This document shows positions 60,495 to 64,000 of a stretch of DNA of 64,000 nt, one piece after another; positions within the stretch are counted from its first letter, which is position 1, and every line of letters begins with the position of its first letter. The DNA comes from CALRQJ02 sp943370285. Lineage in GTDB: Bacteria; Bacteroidota; Bacteroidia; Chitinophagales; Chitinophagaceae. A program made the translations under genes and the position numbers. Location of the stretch: the NCBI GenBank assembly GCA_943370285.1, contig CALRQJ020000002.1, positions 62,001 to 126,000 on the forward strand, written 5' to 3'. The notes beneath the pieces were generated by a model that saw nothing but the letters and a program-made list of their open reading frames with translations, did no database searches and was not told the origin of the DNA.

Positions 60495-61598
60495 TTGAAG
60501 AAAATTATTTGTACCGTTACCAATGATTTAAGTTATGATCAACGAATGCAACGCATTTGTACATCATTGGCAAATGGCGGCTATGAGGTTTGGTTAATTG
60601 GTAGAAAGCTAAAAGATTCAAAGCCACTTGCAAAACAAGCATTTCACCAAAAGCGGCTCACTTGTTGGTTTAACCATGGTTTTTTGTTTTATGCAGAATA
60701 CAACCTCAGATTATTCATTTACTTGTTTTTTGCAAAGTCAGATTCATTATATGCGGTTGATTTGGATACTATTATGCCTGTATTTTGGGCATCTGAACTA
60801 AGAGGGAAAAAACGATTGTACGATGCACATGAATTGTTTACTGAGCAAAAAGAAATTGTAACTCGACCAGTAGTGTACAAATTTTGGATGGCAATCGAAC
60901 GATTTGCTGTGCCTAAGTTTAGGCATGGCTACACCGTTAATCAATTCATTCAACAAGAACTACATAAAAGATATGGCGTTCACTTTGGTATCATCAGAAA
61001 TTTACCGGTTAAAGATGAAAGTATTGTTGCTACAACAACAGTACAACATCAACCTTTTATCATTTATCAAGGTGCAGTTAATGAAGGTAGAAGTTTTGAA
61101 ACGCTGATTCCGGCCATGCAGCAAGTAAATGCACCACTGATGATTTGTGGAAAAGGCAACTTTTTTGAGCAAACCAAAGCTTTGGTCAAACAATATCATC
61201 TAGAAGAAAAAGTGATTTTAAAAGGTTACGTTACACCAGCCGAATTAAAGCTAATAACACCTACTGCTGCTATTGGACTCACCTTATTTGAATCAACCGG
61301 ATTGAACCAGTACTACTCTTTATCCAACCGTTTTTTCGATTATATCAATGCCGAAATACCACAGGTTTGTGTAGGTTATCCGGAGTATAAAGCTATAGTA
61401 GACCAATACGAAGTTGCCCTATTGATTGAAAACACAGATCAAACAACGATTGCAGCAGCATTGAACAATTTACTAACAGATACTGTTCTGTATAATAGGT
61501 TGAAGCAAGCATGTAAGCAAGCAAAGCAGGAATTGAATTGGGAAAATGAGTCTCAACAATTACTATTAGCTTGGAAAAAAGTGTTCAACCCCTATTGA
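60495..61598 (+). CDS. Glycosyltransferase, GT4-like
   Basis: A 367-residue GT-B glycosyltransferase. It would start (TTG) LKKIICTVTNDLSYDQRMQRIC, then YDAHELFTEQKEI, a second Rossmann half with FIIYQGAVNEGRSFETLIPAM, MICGKGNFFEQTKALV, VILKGYVTPAEL and the C-terminal LSNRFFDYINAEIPQVCVGYPEY, which fits nucleotide-sugar binding. The frame is open to 60099, but that part overlaps yajQ and lies upstream of the -7 box; no ATG is available between, so TTG at 60495 is the best start. The next gene is 16 nt away and also a glycosyltransferase. Confidence 0.82.
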   Translation: MKKIICTVTNDLSYDQRMQRICTSLANGGYEVWLIGRKLKDSKPLAKQAFHQKRLTCWFNHGFLFYAEYNLRLFIYLFFAKSDSLYAVDLDTIMPVFWASELRGKKRLYDAHELFTEQKEIVTRPVVYKFWMAIERFAVPKFRHGYTVNQFIQQELHKRYGVHFGIIRNLPVKDESIVATTTVQHQPFIIYQGAVNEGRSFETLIPAMQQVNAPLMICGKGNFFEQTKALVKQYHLEEKVILKGYVTPAELKLITPTAAIGLTLFESTGLNQYYSLSNRFFDYINAEIPQVCVGYPEYKAIVDQYEVALLIENTDQTTIAAALNNLLTDTVLYNRLKQACKQAKQELNWENESQQLLLAWKKVFNPY

Positions 61599-61614
61599 TA
61601 GCGAGTAATTATTT

Positions 61615-62739
61615 ATGGAAAAGCATCTACACATTATCTGTCTCGACGTTCCCTACCCGGTTGATTACGGTGGTGTGTACGATTTGTTTTACAAACTCCC
61701 CGCCTTACAAGCTCAAGGCGTAAACATTCATTTGCATTGCTTTGAATATGGCCGGGGACAACAACCTGAATTGAACAAATATTGCAGCTCGGTAAATTAT
61801 TACAAAAGAGAAGAAGGACACAAAGGATTTTCTACTAAGCTGCCTTATATTGTTTGTAGCCGTAGGAATGAAGAATTGATGCAGAATTTGTTGAAAGATG
61901 ATTACCCCATTTTTATGGAAGGCATTCATTGCACTTATCTTTTGCAGGATGAGCGATTTGAAAAGCGAAAGAAGTTTGTTCGAGTACATAATGTGGAATA
62001 TGCTTATTACCATAATCTTTATAAAACTACCACTTCAATAACCAAAAAAGCATATTATTGGCATGAAAGTCGTATGCTAAAAAAATACGAAGCATCGATT
62101 GTTGACAAAGCCACATTTTGGGGAGTTACACAAAAAGATGTTGATATTTATAGAAATGAACTCCATTGCAAAGACATTGAATTATTACCATTATACTTAC
62201 CTAAGTGGGAAGTTAATAGTTTAGAAGGAATAGGAAGTTATTGTTTGTATCATGGCAATATGGGGGTTGCCGAAAACGAGAAAGCTGCCATATGGCTGCT
62301 CGAAAATGTTTTCAATAAGTTGGAAGTTCCATTTGTGATTGCAGGAAAAAATCCATCTGCAAAACTCGATCGATTAGCTCATGTAAAACAACATACTTGC
62401 TTAGTAGGTAATCCGGGAGAAAAAGAAATGCAGGATATGATTGCGAAAGCACATATTCATATACTTCCTTCTTTCAATGCAACTGGCATAAAGTTGAAGT
62501 TGATTAATGCTTTGTATAACGGGAGGCATTGTGTAGTAAATGATGCAGCTATTGACGGTACCGGTTTGGAATCAGCTTGTCATATCACAAATTCTGCCGA
62601 AGGGTTTAGACAAATTATTGCCCAACTCTATCACCAACCGTTTACAGCAGAAGAAATTACACTTCGCAAAAAACTACTTGGCCAAATGTTTAATAATGAA
62701 GCCAATGCCAAGCAACAGGTAAAATGGATTTGGGGCTAA
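61615..62739 (+). CDS. Glycosyltransferase family protein
   Basis: A 374-residue GT-B protein. N-terminal part: HIICLDVPYPVDYGGVYDLFYKLPALQ; the acceptor side has VRVHNVEYAYYHNLY; the donor side has YCLYHGNMGVAENEKAAIWLL, FVIAGKNPS and FNATGIKLKLINALYNGRHCVVND, the conserved sugar-nucleotide loop. It follows its neighbour by 16 nt and converges on prfC. The two may build one surface glycan or lipid-linked sugar; the sugar is unknown. Confidence 0.8.
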   Translation: MEKHLHIICLDVPYPVDYGGVYDLFYKLPALQAQGVNIHLHCFEYGRGQQPELNKYCSSVNYYKREEGHKGFSTKLPYIVCSRRNEELMQNLLKDDYPIFMEGIHCTYLLQDERFEKRKKFVRVHNVEYAYYHNLYKTTTSITKKAYYWHESRMLKKYEASIVDKATFWGVTQKDVDIYRNELHCKDIELLPLYLPKWEVNSLEGIGSYCLYHGNMGVAENEKAAIWLLENVFNKLEVPFVIAGKNPSAKLDRLAHVKQHTCLVGNPGEKEMQDMIAKAHIHILPSFNATGIKLKLINALYNGRHCVVNDAAIDGTGLESACHITNSAEGFRQIIAQLYHQPFTAEEITLRKKLLGQMFNNEANAKQQVKWIWG

Positions 62740-62741
62740 TG

Positions 62742-64000
62742 TTACTTATTTACTTCACTCGTAAAATGAAATTGAATATCAGGATTATTGGTCATTTCTG
62801 TATTCAAAAACCATTCGCTCTGAGCTAAATACACCGGGTTACCATCTTTATCTTCAGCAGAGTTCATTTGTTTAAAGCGTAGAAAATCGCCCAACTTTTT
62901 ATCATCTGTTGAAGTCAACCAACAAGCTTTATAAAAAGGCAAACTGTTGAATTGCACACTTGCACCATACTCTTGTAATAAGCGATATTGAATCACTTCG
63001 AACTGTAATTCGCCCACACAACCAATGATCTTTTTGGTACCACCATGTTGCGTAAACAATTGTGCCACACCTTCATCCGTCAACTGCATAATCCCTTTTT
63101 CCAACTGCTTGGTTTTCATGGGGTCTTTGTTGATGACTTCTTTAAAAATCTCAGGAGAAAAGGTAGGAATACCGGTGAAGAAAAAATTAGCACCTTCGGT
63201 TAAAGTATCACCGATTTTAAAGTTGCCGGTGTCGAACAAACCCACTACATCCCCCGGATAAGCATCTTCAATAATATCTTTGCTCCGAGCCAAGAAACTG
63301 TATGGATTACTAAACCGAAAATCTTTATCTAATCTAACATGGTGATAATATTTGTTCCGCTCAAATTTACCACTGCACACTCGTAAAAAGGCAATCCGAT
63401 CTCTGTGCTTAGGATCTAAATTGGCATGAATTTTAAACACAAAACCACTAAACTTTTCATCATGAACATCAACCACATTGATGTTGGTTTGTCTGCCTCT
63501 TGGTGTTGGAGAAATTCTAATAAACGTATCTAGCATTTCCTTTACTCCAAAATTATTTACCGCACTACCAAAAAACACAGGGGCAGTTTTACCAGCCAAA
63601 TAATCGGCCACAATCAATTCGCCATATACGCCATCAATCAGTTCAATATCTTCTCGTAAAGTGGCGGCATCCCGCTCTCCTACTTTTTCATCTAATAAAC
63701 TATCAGCCAAATCACTAATCACAACAACATCTTCATCTGCTGCTTTGGTATTGGCAGTAAAAAGCACCAAATTTTTATCATCTAAATTATACACTCCTTT
63801 AAAATCTTTACCGCTGTTAATGGGCCATGTCATCGGGTGAAGTGATAAGTTTAATTCCTTTTCAATTTCCTCCAACAAATCAAATCTGTTCTTTCCGTCT
63901 CGGTCCATTTTGTTGATGAAAACAATCACCGGCGTATCTCTCATTCGGCACACTTCCATCAATCGCCTTGTTTGAGCTTCCACTCCATTTACACTATCTA
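62742..64000 (-). CDS. prfC: Peptide chain release factor 3 (5' end outside window)
   Basis: The visible ~419 residues are the C-terminal four-fifths of a translational GTPase that recycles RF1/RF2 after termination. Visible markers are the frame-continuing DSVNGVEAQTRRLMEVCRMRD, the G4 box VFINKMDRDG, and RF3-type FSGFVFKIHANLDPKHRDRIAFLRVCSG (cut), FERNKYYHHVRLDK, IEDAYPGDVVGLFDTGNFKIGD, LQFEVIQYRLLQEYGAS and a final HFTSEVNK. G1-G3 are missing because they fall beyond 64000. The stop is 3 nt past the neighbour glycosyltransferase stop on the other strand. Confidence 0.95.
   Translation of the reverse strand, partial: DSVNGVEAQTRRLMEVCRMRDTPVIVFINKMDRDGKNRFDLLEEIEKELNLSLHPMTWPINSGKDFKGVYNLDDKNLVLFTANTKAADEDVVVISDLADSLLDEKVGERDAATLREDIELIDGVYGELIVADYLAGKTAPVFFGSAVNNFGVKEMLDTFIRISPTPRGRQTNINVVDVHDEKFSGFVFKIHANLDPKHRDRIAFLRVCSGKFERNKYYHHVRLDKDFRFSNPYSFLARSKDIIEDAYPGDVVGLFDTGNFKIGDTLTEGANFFFTGIPTFSPEIFKEVINKDPMKTKQLEKGIMQLTDEGVAQLFTQHGGTKKIIGCVGELQFEVIQYRLLQEYGASVQFNSLPFYKACWLTSTDDKKLGDFLRFKQMNSAEDKDGNPVYLAQSEWFLNTEMTNNPDIQFHFTSEVNK

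Noticed and set aside
1..64000. CRISPR array, prophage or insertion sequence
   Set aside because: No regularly spaced repeats, integrase, transposase or phage structural genes were found on either strand.

Overview
The window reads as a stretch of ordinary chromosome from a member of the Bacteroidota, most likely the Chitinophagaceae (a Sediminibacterium/Ferruginibacter-like organism; this is inferred from gene content and protein style, with no search run). Signs seen in the sequence are AT-rich DNA, a TonB-dependent receptor end, a type IX secretion sorting tail, a DUF4295 protein between rpmG and ftsY, many families with a Bacteroidota flavour (DUF2490, DUF2851, DUF3667, WG repeats), and repeated copies of the Bacteroidota promoter -7 box TAnnTTTG just upstream of genes, usually with no Shine-Dalgarno sequence. 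I see no prophage, insertion sequence, CRISPR array or rRNA operon.

Layout. 1-7325: end of a TonB receptor, a DUF2490 outer-membrane protein, a methyltransferase, ornithine aminotransferase, the rpmB-rpmG-DUF4295-ftsY block and L-serine dehydratase. 7449-7522: tRNA-Arg(ACG). 7580-16388: a glycan-degrading region. One tightly packed minus-strand operon (small conserved protein, MFS transporter, glycosylasparaginase, CutC, compact beta-mannosidase) faces away from a plus-strand set (NDH-2-like dehydrogenase, an N-acetylhexosamine-kinase-like protein, a GH109-type GalNAcase). 16515-20982: gyrA and a TPR/BamE-like protein. 21232-26352: a partial his operon (hisG-hisD-four-helix protein-hisC-hisB) preceded by a complete-looking histidine attenuator with a 16-residue leader peptide. 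26452-41907: dnaG, a peptidase, plsY, prmA, pnp, rpsO, a cysteine desulfurase, an ATP-grasp protein, an NAGPA-type protein, a WG-repeat protein, lipA and an outer-membrane-like protein. 41917-48622: OsmC, DUF3667, then a minus-strand run from ferredoxin and IscX through a UbiA prenyltransferase and Maf to DUF2851, and a DEAD-box helicase. 48768-64000: a CrtA-like protein, arginase, a sugar-nucleotide reductase-like protein, pfkA-pyk, a T9SS-exported VWA protein, a subtilase with DinB, L31, YajQ, two glycosyltransferases and the start-truncated prfC.

The best regulatory find is the his attenuator at 26209-26352: a leader peptide with four His codons, a pause hairpin, an antiterminator pairing and a U-tract terminator can all be drawn from the bases, under a -7 box that ends only 4 nt before the leader ATG. 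Other points worth a look are a four-helix-bundle gene flanked by inverted repeats inside the his operon, a beta-mannosidase that lacks its middle Ig-like domain and C-terminal domains, a VWA protein that carries the SusC-type VVVVGYGT box and a T9SS tail, and the pairing of glycan enzymes with CutC and a hexosamine kinase.
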